This document shows positions 40,456 through 49,893 of a DNA stretch of 64,000 nt, piece after piece. The stretch covers positions 186,001 to 250,000 of the forward strand of contig NOXC01000004.1 of assembly GCA_003265435.1 (NCBI GenBank), written 5' to 3'. Each line of letters begins with the position of its first letter. Position 1 is the stretch's first letter. Under the pieces are notes generated by a model that did not search any database, was not told the origin of the DNA, and saw only the letters and a list, made by a program, of their open reading frames with translations. The position numbers and the translations under genes were made by a program. This DNA comes from Cellvibrionaceae bacterium AOL6. GTDB lineage: Bacteria; Pseudomonadota; Gammaproteobacteria; Pseudomonadales; Cellvibrionaceae.

Positions 40456-41493
40456 TTATTCGTGAAAGGCCACCTTGACCCCCATGTCGGGCAAAATACG
40501 AGCGTCTTTCTCGAGGATTTCGACACGCACGCGGACCGTCGCTTTCGATCGGTCTGCTGCGGGAATAACGGCGATGACTTGGGCATGAATGGTCCACTGA
40601 GGGTAGGCATCTAACTGTGCGCTGACCTTTTGACCGGCATACACCCTACCGATATAGGCCTCGTTCACGTCCACTTCAATTTCAAGTGAGTCCATATCCA
40701 CCAGCGTACAAATACCGGTTCGTGTAAAACCGCCCCCTGCCGAAGTCGGGGCGACGATTTCGCCCGCTTGAGCATTTTTGACGGTAACGACCCCGGCAAA
40801 CGGCGCACGGATGGTGTAGTCCTCGAGTAACTCTTTTTGCCGCTTGGCTCGCAAACGACTGACGTCGAGTTCCGCCTCTAGGGACAGAATGTCGGTCTGT
40901 AACTTATCGACGTCGGCTTGCGCACGAGTCACTTGTGCCTCGCTCGCAAAGCTGCTGGCATCCAAGGATTTCACTCGCGCCAACACGCGTTGTGCTTCCT
41001 TCATTTCAGTGCGAAGACTGGCAAGGCGTTGGATTTGAGATTGCACCTGCGCTTCGGCCAATTGCCAATCGACTTCGGGGAGCGTGTGGTCCAATGTCGC
41101 CAGTACCTGGCCTTTTTGAACAAGCATGCCCTCTTCCACGTCGACGCTGACCAGGCGCCCCATCACCTCGGCGGAGACGGTCGCCACCTGGCGCGCCGTG
41201 ACGTAGCCTGATGCGTTGAGAATCGTGGATGCCGACGTTTTGGCCGGCGCCGTTTCCACTAGGTTAGGTGCAGTTGTGGCCTCAACACGCACCGGCTCGG
41301 TGGAGGAATGCTCAGCCCCGGTACGCTCAGGATAGAAAAGGAGGAACGCGACCACACACAGGCTGGCCACCAACGCCAAAACGAGTAGCAGCATAAGCCC
41401 GTTCCAGCCAGATGCTTGCGAGGACGACGGCGCGGAGTCAGGCTCCTTGAGTGAAAGTTGACGTAATAAGGCGCTTTTATCTTGTTCAGACAC
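40456..41493 (-). CDS. HlyD/MacA-family periplasmic adaptor
   Basis: 345 residues from GTG 41493 (AGGGAACACA upstream): an N-terminal membrane anchor (about 31-56), barrel-sandwich lipoyl halves, a long coiled coil (SQIQRLASLRTEMKEAQRVLARVKSL and on to about 210), and a beta-barrel domain. It bridges the inner-membrane transporter to the outer membrane. First gene of the adaptor-ATPase-permease-permease operon; no outer-membrane factor is encoded here. Confidence 0.92.
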   Translation of the reverse strand: MSEQDKSALLRQLSLKEPDSAPSSSQASGWNGLMLLLVLALVASLCVVAFLLFYPERTGAEHSSTEPVRVEATTAPNLVETAPAKTSASTILNASGYVTARQVATVSAEVMGRLVSVDVEEGMLVQKGQVLATLDHTLPEVDWQLAEAQVQSQIQRLASLRTEMKEAQRVLARVKSLDASSFASEAQVTRAQADVDKLQTDILSLEAELDVSRLRAKRQKELLEDYTIRAPFAGVVTVKNAQAGEIVAPTSAGGGFTRTGICTLVDMDSLEIEVDVNEAYIGRVYAGQKVSAQLDAYPQWTIHAQVIAVIPAADRSKATVRVRVEILEKDARILPDMGVKVAFHE

Positions 41494-41920
41494 TGTGTTC
41501 CCTGCCCCAAAGCCATAACACACTGCTATGGCGGTATGTCTTGTTGTGAAGAATATCGCGCAGTGAGCCTGCGTCGCTTATTGTCTAGTGCGTTTCTGTT
41601 GCCAAGAGCCGAAGTAAGCCAAGTCGACGAGTGTACGAATCCCATTTACTCGGCTCGGCCTGTGCATCCACCGTGCGGGTCCTGCTCAGTGAATGCGCAC
41701 AGCGATGTGCCATAGAGCCCATGCTACCGCGTTGCGCCGCGCTTCGCACCTGACAAATGTCACTTCGGCCCCCAGATGCTTCCACGTGGGACATCTGATA
41801 CTATTCGACGCCTTGACGGACGCAGGCGTTAGCCCTGCTAAACGCGACGACACGGCCGTAAATACGACTGCCGACTACCGCGCCTCAGCATCATTAAGCG
41901 ACACCAAATTAGGGAAACTC
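41494..41920. other. Intergenic region upstream of purC
   Basis: A 427-base gap between the divergent adaptor and purC. The purC frame is open upstream to 41693, but the extra residues are not PurC-like and no ribosome site supports an earlier start. A TTGACG at 41813 has no good -10. No PurR-like box was recognised. Confidence 0.4.
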
Positions 41921-43024
41921 ATGCCTACAACTCACCGCGTCATGACGGTAAACAATGACCTGCCCATTCGTACCGGCGCCCCAGTTCACAGTGGCAAAGT
42001 CCGCTCAGTCTACTGGCTAACCAAAGAGGACAGCGCGCGGCTGATCCAAGCACAGGACTATGATGTGGCGCCGGATGCCGAGCTGGCCGTGATGGTCATC
42101 AGCGACCGCATTTCCGCGTTTGACTGCATCTGGCATGGGGAAAACGGCTTGCACGGTGTGCCCGGCAAAGGGGCTGCCCTGAACACCATCTCCAATCATT
42201 GGTTCGAGTTGTTCCGGCAACACGGTCTCGCCGACAGCCACATACTCGACGTTCCCCATCCCCTCGTCTGGATTGTGCAGAAGGCCCGCCCTGTGCGTAT
42301 TGAAGCCATTTGCCGACAATATATCACCGGCTCTATGTGGCGAGCCTACTCGAGAGGCGAACGCGCATTCTGCGGGCAAACATTGCCCGAAGGTCTGAGC
42401 AAGGATCAAAAGCTCGATGAGCTGCTCATCACACCGTCAACCAAGGGGATTCTCAAGGGGATTCCGGGCGTGCCCGAAGCCGATGATGTCAACATCAGCC
42501 GCAGCGACATTGAGCGTCACTATCAAGCCTTCCAGTTCCGCGCCCGCGAAGACATCGACCTCTACGAACGCTTACTAAAGGAAGGCTTTGGCGTAATCAG
42601 CGATGCGCTTGCCAAACTCGATCAGATCTTCGTCGACACCAAGTTTGAATTTGGCTACGTAACGGATGCCGGTGGTAATGAAAAACTCATTTACATGGAT
42701 GAGGTCGGCACGCCAGATTCGTCGCGAATCTGGGACGGGGAAAGCTATCGGGCAGGCAAGGTCATCGAGAAATCGAAAGAAGCCTTCCGCCAGGTCTTGC
42801 TCAATCACTTTTCAGAGCCGGATATTCTGCTGAACAAAGACCGCATGCCCGAGCGCGAAGCGCTGGCTCAAAACGAAGCGCTGCCCGAGTCGGTCATCAT
42901 GGACGTATCACGCACCTATCAGGGGATTGCGGAAACCATCACCGGCCGCCCTCTGAGCATCCCGGCAGACCCCAAGCAAGAGATCGTCGAAGCCCTGTCA
43001 TCGCGCTATGGGCTGATCCTCTAA
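41921..43024 (+). CDS. purC: SAICAR synthase (phosphoribosylaminoimidazole-succinocarboxamide synthase), long form
   Basis: 367 residues from ATG 41921, with AGGGA nine bases upstream. SAICAR synthase motifs: [51 protein letters not shown] and [12 protein letters not shown]. It ligates CAIR and aspartate in purine synthesis. The longer form with a C-terminal extension is seen in some gammaproteobacteria. It overlaps the convergent YigZ-like gene by four bases. Confidence 0.95.
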   Translation: MPTTHRVMTVNNDLPIRTGAPVHSGKVRSVYWLTKEDSARLIQAQDYDVAPDAELAVMVISDRISAFDCIWHGENGLHGVPGKGAALNTISNHWFELFRQHGLADSHILDVPHPLVWIVQKARPVRIEAICRQYITGSMWRAYSRGERAFCGQTLPEGLSKDQKLDELLITPSTKGILKGIPGVPEADDVNISRSDIERHYQAFQFRAREDIDLYERLLKEGFGVISDALAKLDQIFVDTKFEFGYVTDAGGNEKLIYMDEVGTPDSSRIWDGESYRAGKVIEKSKEAFRQVLLNHFSEPDILLNKDRMPEREALAQNEALPESVIMDVSRTYQGIAETITGRPLSIPADPKQEIVEALSSRYGLIL

Positions 43025-43644
43025 CCCGGCTCGGAATTGGAGGCCATGCGCATGCTATGCGCAGCGCAAAAGGCCTCCAACGTGCGCTCTGCTTCGATAG
43101 GCACACTCACCGTCATGTGTACCTGCTCACCGTAACGAATGCCCTCTACTGCCCCATCATGCTGTGACAGCCAATGCCGCAAGGGCTGCTCTCCCGCGAA
43201 GTGACACCATAATTCCCGCTTAATACGAGGCTGGACCAGATCGTAACGACAGCCATCCAGCGCCTGTGAGACCGCACCACCGTAGGCGCGAATCAAGCCT
43301 CCGGCTCCGAGCTTGGTCCCACCAAAATAGCGCACCACGACGACCATTACATCACCAAAGCCCTTGTTTTGAATCGCTGAAAGCATAGGCCTTCCCGCCG
43401 TGCCAGACGGTTCTCCGTCATCACTCATACCCACGGCCTCAGGGGCAGTAGGCAAGCCGAGCGAAAACGCCCAGCAATGGTGTCTCGCATCGGGGAACTG
43501 AGCACGCCAGGTTTCGAGCACGGCCTGTGCCTGGCTGCGCGTCTCCAAGGGGTGTACCCGTGCCAGAAACCGGCTGCGTTTAATCTCCAGGTCGTATTCA
43601 AAGCGCTCGGCGGGGCGTCGATAAGAGTGTGTACTACCGGTCAA
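43021..43644 (-). CDS. YigZ/IMPACT-family protein
   Basis: 207 residues with the UPF0029 signature region [44 protein letters not shown], and a C-terminal DUF1949-like half. The eukaryotic homologue IMPACT regulates translation; the bacterial role is not settled. No ATG or GTG is available before the conserved part; TTG 43644 is the only reasonable start. Confidence 0.92.
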   Translation of the reverse strand: MTGSTHSYRRPAERFEYDLEIKRSRFLARVHPLETRSQAQAVLETWRAQFPDARHHCWAFSLGLPTAPEAVGMSDDGEPSGTAGRPMLSAIQNKGFGDVMVVVVRYFGGTKLGAGGLIRAYGGAVSQALDGCRYDLVQPRIKRELWCHFAGEQPLRHWLSQHDGAVEGIRYGEQVHMTVSVPIEAERTLEAFCAAHSMRMASNSEPG

Positions 43645-43816
43645 AACGAAGGCTCTCTGATATAAATCAATGTCCCTGCATGCTACCAGGGGATAGAATG
43701 TACACGACGTGGGGGCGCATTCCCCTCATGGCTCGGCGAGATGCGTTCACTGTTCGGTAAAACGCCCAGTGTAGCATGCGTGTCTCAGGGATCGCGTAGT
43801 GGACTTGGGGGAAAGC

Positions 43817-45202
43817 ATGCTGAAGCTGCACATCTTGGCCAGTAAAAACGTACTGGCAGCTGTGGTTGTAGTGTTTCTCATTGTGCTCGAAGAAGTCGTC
43901 GGCCTGCCTGGCCTGGGGTTGAGCAAAGCGCAGGAAATCGCCGCCATCATCGTCGTGATCGCCGCGATACTGTGGGTCTCCGAATGGGTCCCTCTTTACG
44001 TGGTCAGCTTTTTGATTCTGTCATTGGAGCTCATTTGGCTCGGCCCAGAATTAAACGCTTCCGGCCAGAGCGTTGCTTCCAGCGTGTTTTTCAGCGCGTT
44101 TTTTTCGGACATTATCCTCCTGTTCATGGGAGGCTTCGTACTCTCTTCGTTGATGCAAAAATACGGTCTGGACTTGCGCTTCGCGCAATCCATCCTCGAT
44201 CGCACTCACGGTAATGCACAGGCAACCCTGCTCGGCATCATATTCGCCTGTGCGTTTTTGAGCATGTGGATCAGCAACACGGCAACCACCGCCATGATGC
44301 TCACCATTGTGTTCCCCCTGTTAAAAAAAATGCCCGTCGAACACCCTTTCCGCATCGCGCTGGTCTTGAGCATTCCCTTCGCCTGTAACATCGGTGGCAT
44401 CGCAACCCCTATCGGTACGCCACCCAATGCCATCGCACTGAGCTACCTGAACAAAGCCGGGATCAGTATCAGCTTTGCCAAATGGATGCTTTTGACCCTG
44501 CCCTTTGTCCTCGCGCTACTGGCGATATTGTGGCTTTTGTTGCTGCGGCTCTACCCCGCAAAAGGCATCGTGTTAAGCATTGAAAGTCGCGAGACTGGGC
44601 GTTTTGGTCCGAATCATCTGGCCGCGCTAAGCATTTTTGCTCTCACGGCGCTGGGCTGGCTTTTCAGCACCCAACTCGGTGTGACCACCGGGACCGTCGC
44701 CCTCTTCCCCCTGGTAGTGTGCTTCTGGTTTGGATTGCTCGATACCAGTGATTTTCGCAAATTGCCCTGGGATATTCTGTATATCATCTCCGGTGGATTG
44801 GCACTTGGTGTGGCTCTCAGCGCCACAGGCCTCGGAGAAGTACTCGTCGCGCAATTGCCAGAGAATGCTCGACTGCTTTTTATCCTTGGCGTACTCACTG
44901 CGGCCGTCATGTCCACTGTGATGAGCAATACCGCCACCGCAGGGCTGATCATCCCGCTGGTTATTGCGCTCGATACGGAAAACAGCTTCCTGATCACACT
45001 GGTACTTGCACTGGCGATGAGTTGCAGCCTGGCCATGGCGCTTCCTGTCACGACCCCGCCGAACGCCATTGCCTTCAGCTCACGTGCTTTGACGAGCCGC
45101 GACATGATTCTTGCCGGAGGCATTATGACGGTCATTGGGCTGCTCGTTGTATTGGTCGCAGGGCCGCTATACTGGGGCCTCTTTACCCGCACAGGAGCGT
45201 AA
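43817..45202 (+). CDS. DASS/SLC13-family sodium:anion symporter
   Basis: 461 residues from ATG 43817 (GGGGGAAAGC upstream), with about eleven membrane segments and the duplicated SNT motifs WISNTATTAMML and MSNTATAGLI, each followed by the family's PPNAIA loop. Members carry di/tricarboxylates or sulfate with Na+. The substrate is not readable. A zinc-ribbon gene follows nine bases later. Confidence 0.92.
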   Translation: MLKLHILASKNVLAAVVVVFLIVLEEVVGLPGLGLSKAQEIAAIIVVIAAILWVSEWVPLYVVSFLILSLELIWLGPELNASGQSVASSVFFSAFFSDIILLFMGGFVLSSLMQKYGLDLRFAQSILDRTHGNAQATLLGIIFACAFLSMWISNTATTAMMLTIVFPLLKKMPVEHPFRIALVLSIPFACNIGGIATPIGTPPNAIALSYLNKAGISISFAKWMLLTLPFVLALLAILWLLLLRLYPAKGIVLSIESRETGRFGPNHLAALSIFALTALGWLFSTQLGVTTGTVALFPLVVCFWFGLLDTSDFRKLPWDILYIISGGLALGVALSATGLGEVLVAQLPENARLLFILGVLTAAVMSTVMSNTATAGLIIPLVIALDTENSFLITLVLALAMSCSLAMALPVTTPPNAIAFSSRALTSRDMILAGGIMTVIGLLVVLVAGPLYWGLFTRTGA

Positions 45203-45211
45203 ACCAAGGCT

Positions 45212-45532
45212 ATGGAAATTCATCTGCAGAAATGCCAACACTGCGGCTCGAGAAGTTTGCGAAACATTCTCGTACGGGACGAAGTGCAAAAGGTACTCGT
45301 GCAATGCCGCGATTGCGAACGACTGGTTGCGCGCTATGTACTCAACTCTGGTGGGTATTTTCATGCGGGCAAGGGCTTCGAGAGCTTCCTGCGCTCCATC
45401 GAGCGTGATGGTGGGCTGACCAGCCCGAGAGATGTCGATGAGCTTTTCCACGACGTGGAGGCGGAAGCCGAACGAGAATTCAATACCAGTCTCGAGGTTC
45501 TGAAACAGCGCTACGACGATGACCTGCCCTGA
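45212..45532 (+). CDS. Small zinc-ribbon protein of unknown function
   Basis: 106 residues with two CxxC knuckles (CQHC at 8-11, CRDC near 32-35) followed by a helical, acidic C-terminal half. It starts nine bases after the transporter stop and is probably co-transcribed. No specific family recognised. Confidence 0.7.
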   Translation: MEIHLQKCQHCGSRSLRNILVRDEVQKVLVQCRDCERLVARYVLNSGGYFHAGKGFESFLRSIERDGGLTSPRDVDELFHDVEAEAEREFNTSLEVLKQRYDDDLP

Positions 45533-45551
45533 GCGTCCAACCCACGCGCCA

Positions 45552-45568
45552 TTTGTCAATGTGACAAA
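45552..45568. promoter_or_regulatory. Xylose-regulon operator A, upstream of Nudix-HTH regulator 1
   Basis: TTTGTCA-ATG-TGACAAA, perfect 7-bp arms, matching WGTCA-N3-TGACW. It overlaps a possible -35 (TTGTCA, then 17 bases to CAAAAT), which suggests autorepression. Confidence 0.65.
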
Positions 45569-45636
45569 AAAAAGGCAAAATTCCTCCCAAAGGAACACAG
45601 GCTGAATCGCCGAAGCGCGGATATTGATTTCATACA

Positions 45637-46323
45637 ATGAGTAAAACGCAAAAGCTGGTCCCCACACTGACGGTGGACAACGTCATTTTCGGCTACGCAC
45701 ATGGAGAGCTGTTTCTGCTTCTGGTGAAGCATGGCATCGGTAAAAGTAAAGGCAGTTGGGGCTTGCCGGGAGACTGGCTGCGATCAGACGAAAGCCTCGA
45801 AGAAGCCGCCGCGCGGATTCTCTATACCCGCACCTCGCTGGATCATATTGAACTGCAGCAAATGCATACATTCTCGGCCGTTGATCGCTATCCGGGAAAA
45901 CGCATAGTCACCACCGCATTTTATACCCTGATCAAAAAAGACATTCAGCCGATCAGCCCGAGCGAAGATGAGCTCGAAGCGGCTTGGTTTCCCATAGCCG
46001 ACGTGCCCAAGCTGATTTTCGATCATACTGAAATCGTCAACACCGGGCTGGCCAAGTTGCAAAACCAAGCGCGACACGAGCCCATTGGGCTAAGTTTGCT
46101 TCCCAAAAAATTTACCTTTCTGCAACTTCAGGAGTTGTATGAGGCGGTGCTGCAGCAACGTTTCGACAAGCCTAACTTTCGACGAAAAATGCGCAGCCAC
46201 AAATTTCTGGTGGATTGCAATGAGCAGGTTAAAGCAGGCTCCCATCGTTCCGCAGCATTGTATCGATTTGATGTGCGCGCCTACAAAGCGCTGATCAAAC
46301 AGGGCTTCAGTTTTACGCTCTAA
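45637..46323 (+). CDS. Nudix-HTH (NrtR-like) transcriptional regulator, paralogue 1
   Basis: 228 residues: an N-terminal Nudix fold with a degenerate Nudix box (GDWLRSDESLEEAAARILYTRTSL, 45-68, lacking the REUxEE acids), so a ligand sensor rather than a hydrolase, and a C-terminal winged helix (KFTFLQLQELYEAVLQQRFDKPNFRRKM). It is convergent with the xylosidase gene and about 40% similar by eye to the regulator at 51075. In other bacteria such NrtR relatives control pentose or NAD genes; here xylose/xyloside control is inferred from neighbours and the shared operator. Confidence 0.88.
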   Translation: MSKTQKLVPTLTVDNVIFGYAHGELFLLLVKHGIGKSKGSWGLPGDWLRSDESLEEAAARILYTRTSLDHIELQQMHTFSAVDRYPGKRIVTTAFYTLIKKDIQPISPSEDELEAAWFPIADVPKLIFDHTEIVNTGLAKLQNQARHEPIGLSLLPKKFTFLQLQELYEAVLQQRFDKPNFRRKMRSHKFLVDCNEQVKAGSHRSAALYRFDVRAYKALIKQGFSFTL

Positions 46324-46383
46324 TTTTGAGTCCAAGTACAGCCGGGCCACACGTTAGCGCCCGGCACGACACACTCTCGCAAA

Positions 46384-48015
46384 TTATTTGGCTACGTAGC
46401 TGAAATAATCGAAATCCGCAGGGCAGTTTTCGCCCGACGTATCTTGCGCACACATGCCAACGAAGGCACCAGTGAAGCTTGCACCCTCGCCCTTCCCAGC
46501 TTCATCAGAGACAATACTGTAGTCGAGATGCACTGGAAGCTGCATCCACTGTTGGCCATCCAGAGACCAGGCAAAGCGCAATGCTGCGCCCTCAACGTCC
46601 GCACGCAAGTACACGGCGCCCTGCTCCGGTAGCGCAAAACGCGGGTCGAAGTATTCGATATCGGTATGCCCCTCGCGCAGCGGATAGTTCAACACCCAAT
46701 CAGCACGCCCTTCGCAGCTCATGATATCGATAAATCGACGCCCTTGTTCATCGACTGAAATATACAGGTAATGGAACTTGTGCGTATTGTAATAGCACAC
46801 GAGACCCGCCATTTGTTGGAAGGTCTCCGGAGAAAATTCCAGACAAGTTTCCGCTGTAAAATTGAAGTCCACTTGCCTGCGTGCAACCAAAGCCTGCTCA
46901 AACCAGGAACCAATTGATTCCTTGCCTCTCAGTCGTAAAAACCCGGGCCGCTCAGTCAAGCTCATAAAGCGTTCCGGTTCAGGCGTGCGCAGCCACTGAA
47001 ATGCTTCAGGCAATTCAGCCGAGTCAAAGTCATGACGAGAGTCTGCTTCGGGCCATGGGTGCTCCGGTAAATCTGGCGCGGGCACATGAAGCTGAGGCAA
47101 ACCATCGCCCTCGGCGCCAACAAGCCGACACCACCCATCTTCAGTCCAATGCGCTTTCTGCAAACTGGTTTCTCTTCCCAGAGGGCAGCGTCGTGGCCCA
47201 CGCAGGGGGCGCCCGCTCAGGTGAACCAGGTAGGTTTCACCTTGTGGTGTATCGAAAATATCACCGTGCCCACAGCGTTGCAGCGGTAAATCTTGATGGT
47301 CTTTTGCCGTAAGCAAGTACCCTTGCGGATCAAGCTCATAGGGCCCACCTAACGAACGAGAGCGCGCCATCGTCATCGCGTGTGTATAGCCGGTTCCACC
47401 CTCTGCGGTGAGTAGGTAATACCAACCGTTTCGCTTATAGAGGTGTGGCGCTTCTGTTAGACCAAGCGCGGACCCTTTAAAAATATTTTTCTTTTCGCCC
47501 ACCAGTTTTTGCTCGGCGACCGAGTATTCCTGTAAATAAATCCCTGCGAATGGGTGCCGCTTGTGGCGATGATCCCAAATCATGTTCACAAACCACTTGC
47601 GGCCATCATCGTCGTGAAACAGCGAAGGGTCGAAGCCACTGCTGTTCATGTAGACAGGCTCGCTCCACTCCCCATCGATTTCCGAACAGGTCGTCAGATA
47701 ATTGTGAGCATCTTTGTAGTTGCCGTCGAAGCGTTTCACATCGGTATAAATGAGATAAAACTGCCCATCCGAATAACTCAGGCAGGGAGCCCAAATCCCA
47801 CAGGAATCCGGGTTGCCTCGCATATCCAGAAGACTCTTCCTATTCAAGGGCCGGCTTACCAGGCGCCAGTGCTTCAAATCTTTAGAATGGTGAATCTGCA
47901 CGCCTGGATACCACTCGAAGGTAGAGGTAGCACAGTAAAAATCGTCACCAACCCGAACGATGGACGGGTCGGGGTTAAACCCGGGCAAAATCGGATTGGT
48001 AATGGTCTTACTCAT
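46384..48015 (-). CDS. GH43-family beta-xylosidase (possibly also arabinofuranosidase)
   Basis: 543 residues, no signal peptide, so cytoplasmic. The N-terminal five-bladed propeller has NPDPSIVR (base Asp16), SSGFDPSLFHDDDG (Asp129) and acid Glu188 in LTEAPHLYK; the C-terminal half is a beta-sandwich as in XynB-type GH43 enzymes. It releases xylose from xylo-oligosaccharides brought in by the symporter encoded just upstream (38-base gap, same operon). Confidence 0.92.
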   Translation of the reverse strand: MSKTITNPILPGFNPDPSIVRVGDDFYCATSTFEWYPGVQIHHSKDLKHWRLVSRPLNRKSLLDMRGNPDSCGIWAPCLSYSDGQFYLIYTDVKRFDGNYKDAHNYLTTCSEIDGEWSEPVYMNSSGFDPSLFHDDDGRKWFVNMIWDHRHKRHPFAGIYLQEYSVAEQKLVGEKKNIFKGSALGLTEAPHLYKRNGWYYLLTAEGGTGYTHAMTMARSRSLGGPYELDPQGYLLTAKDHQDLPLQRCGHGDIFDTPQGETYLVHLSGRPLRGPRRCPLGRETSLQKAHWTEDGWCRLVGAEGDGLPQLHVPAPDLPEHPWPEADSRHDFDSAELPEAFQWLRTPEPERFMSLTERPGFLRLRGKESIGSWFEQALVARRQVDFNFTAETCLEFSPETFQQMAGLVCYYNTHKFHYLYISVDEQGRRFIDIMSCEGRADWVLNYPLREGHTDIEYFDPRFALPEQGAVYLRADVEGAALRFAWSLDGQQWMQLPVHLDYSIVSDEAGKGEGASFTGAFVGMCAQDTSGENCPADFDYFSYVAK

Positions 48016-48053
48016 AGAGGCATCTCTCTTACTGACAAATCAAATTAACGACA

Positions 48054-49376
48054 TTAACTGAGCGCCGGGCGCGACTCTGCCCACCGACGATTCAAACGAT
48101 AAAAATGCAAACACAACAGCACAAGCACACCGGCAATCACCGTGCACAGGCTGTAAATAATCAAAATACCCGACAGCGCCCTTTCAGACTGCGTCTCATT
48201 GGGGACGTATTCGAACCACCCCAACATCCAACCCGCTAAAGCACCACCAAGCGCAATTCCGATTTTTAACGCGAATAAATGACCTGATACGGCCATGCCC
48301 ATCGCCGCGTGCCCCTGCTTTTCCCGACCATAGTCAACCGTGTCCGGCACCGCAGAAAACAGCATGGGGATCAAAATCATATGGAAAAAATTCGCAACGA
48401 GCGCAATAACCAAGGCAAGGTAAACGGCATTCTGAGGCACGAAAAACAGGGCTAAATTTCCTGCAATAATTCCGATCGCGGCAATCTTCATTAATTGCAC
48501 TTTACACATGAAGCGGATTGCCGCGTTTGCCGAAAGTGCGCCCGCCACACCCGCTAATAAACCGCCTCCAACGAACGTGCCCACCATATCTGGCGAGTTG
48601 AGAAAATACTTCACATAAAACGGGGAGACGGCCCCTTTCATTGCGACGCTGACGAGTAGAAGTAAGGTAATCAGTGCAACCAAGGCCCACTGTTCATTCT
48701 TAAGAATGTACCCGAGGTCCTGAAGGAGATTTTTGCGGCTTTCACTCCCTGAAAGGTCGACGCGCTCTTTCGTCGATAGGAAGCACCCGAGAAACATAAA
48801 CAACGCGAGCGTCGCCATAATGCCCATAGCCACGCTGTAGCCTACGGCCTGAGATTGCTCACCAAAAATAGAGACGAGTTTAGGCATCGCGGTCGTCACG
48901 ATCGCACCACCCAACATGGCCAACACAAAACGCCAGGATTGCACCGAGGCACGTTCTTGCGTGTCCGCCGTCATCACACCGCCAAGCGCGGAATAGGGAA
49001 TGTTAATGGCGGTGTAAAACGTCATTAACAAGGCGTAAGTCACGTACGCATAGATGAGCTTTCCGCCACTACTGAGATCCGGTGTCGTGAATGCCAACAC
49101 CGCCATGATGGCATAGGGCGGAGCCATCCATAACAGGTACGGGCGATAGCGCCCCCAACGAGTATTCGTGCGATCTGCAAGCCCACCCATCACGGGGTCT
49201 GTCACCGCGTCGAATACACGCACTACCAGCATCAGGGTCCCTGCGGCCGCCGCGGTAATGCCAAAAACATCCGTATAAAAGATCAACATGTAGTTGATCA
49301 CGATCTGAAACACGATATTACTCGCGGCATCGCCCAAGCCGAAGCCGAGTTTCTCTCTCAGAGTCAATTTATTCAT
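48054..49376 (-). CDS. GPH-family xyloside/sugar:cation symporter
   Basis: 440 residues, about twelve membrane segments, with GPH-family motifs FDAVTDPVMGGLADRTNTRWGRYRPYLLW and INIPYSALGGVMTADTQERASVQSWRF. Relatives such as XynP/XylP import xylosides or xylo-oligosaccharides. It leads the operon with the GH43 gene, under a promoter with operator B and a leader terminator. The substrate is inferred from the operon. Confidence 0.9.
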   Translation of the reverse strand: MNKLTLREKLGFGLGDAASNIVFQIVINYMLIFYTDVFGITAAAAGTLMLVVRVFDAVTDPVMGGLADRTNTRWGRYRPYLLWMAPPYAIMAVLAFTTPDLSSGGKLIYAYVTYALLMTFYTAINIPYSALGGVMTADTQERASVQSWRFVLAMLGGAIVTTAMPKLVSIFGEQSQAVGYSVAMGIMATLALFMFLGCFLSTKERVDLSGSESRKNLLQDLGYILKNEQWALVALITLLLLVSVAMKGAVSPFYVKYFLNSPDMVGTFVGGGLLAGVAGALSANAAIRFMCKVQLMKIAAIGIIAGNLALFFVPQNAVYLALVIALVANFFHMILIPMLFSAVPDTVDYGREKQGHAAMGMAVSGHLFALKIGIALGGALAGWMLGWFEYVPNETQSERALSGILIIYSLCTVIAGVLVLLCLHFYRLNRRWAESRPALS

Positions 49377-49546
49377 GATCAGGTAAGCCTTCTGTGTCTA
49401 TCCCGGGTATCCGGTTCATTATTGTTGTGTTCACTTTGAAGCCGTGCTCCGCGACGGCTTCCACTGATCATTCTAGCGGCCCTTTGGGGCGACATGGAAA
49501 TTAAGATGAAGCACATGACTAAATAAAACGGTAATGCACAATGCTG

Positions 49547-49577
49547 AAAAAATGGAGCTCAACCGGAGTTGAGCTCC
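49547..49577 (-). terminator. Intrinsic terminator in the symporter leader (possible attenuator)
   Basis: On the minus strand GGAGCTCAAC-TCCG-GTTGAGCTCC is followed by A and six T, a strong intrinsic terminator. It lies about 65-90 bases downstream of the predicted transcription start and 170 bases before the symporter ATG. It could instead end read-through from the RNA methyltransferase gene, whose stop is over 300 bases further upstream. Confidence 0.75.
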
Positions 49578-49646
49578 AAGCTACACAGCGCTTCAGTCCT
49601 ATCATTGCGTGTCGACCACACGTGCCGACCAATGCCAGGTAGCCGC

Positions 49647-49676
49647 ACTATAGCAAATGTATTGTCATATCGACAA
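49647..49676 (-). promoter_or_regulatory. Probable promoter of the symporter-xylosidase operon
   Basis: On the minus strand TTGTCG, an 18-base spacer and TATAGT. A small dyad TTGTC-N5-GACAA (49662-49676) overlaps the -35 box. Confidence 0.5.
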
Positions 49677-49698
49677 CAGCATAAAAAGAGATCACAGA

Positions 49699-49711
49699 TG
49701 TCACTGTGACA
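49699..49711. promoter_or_regulatory. Xylose-regulon operator B
   Basis: TGTCACTGTGACA, a perfect odd palindrome with the GTCA-N3-TGAC core of operators A and C, about 23 bases upstream of the predicted -35 box. Confidence 0.6.
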
Positions 49712-49893
49712 ATAGTTCACAAAGTCGATATCAAAAGGTCCGATACGGGAAGATTAGTAACACGGCCACAGGCCGAAACACGCACTGCCTCGGCACACGA
49801 GAGACGGCCTTTACGTGCCCAACCAATGCATTGAATGAGAAACGGGAGGTGCTACGCGCCAGACGGACAGTTCGTACTGGCGGCCGCTACAAG

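Larger units (their letters stand above)
49377..49893. other. Long control region upstream of the xyloside symporter
   Basis: 517 bases without a credible gene. From the far end: operator B (49699-49711), promoter (49647-49676), an intrinsic terminator on the minus strand (49547-49577), and a second hairpin GAAGCCGT-N8-ACGGCTTC (49438-49461) before the symporter start. Confidence 0.6.

Noticed and set aside
41693-41920. N-terminal extension of purC by 76 codons
   Set aside because: The added residues do not look like PurC and a good ribosome site precedes ATG 41921.
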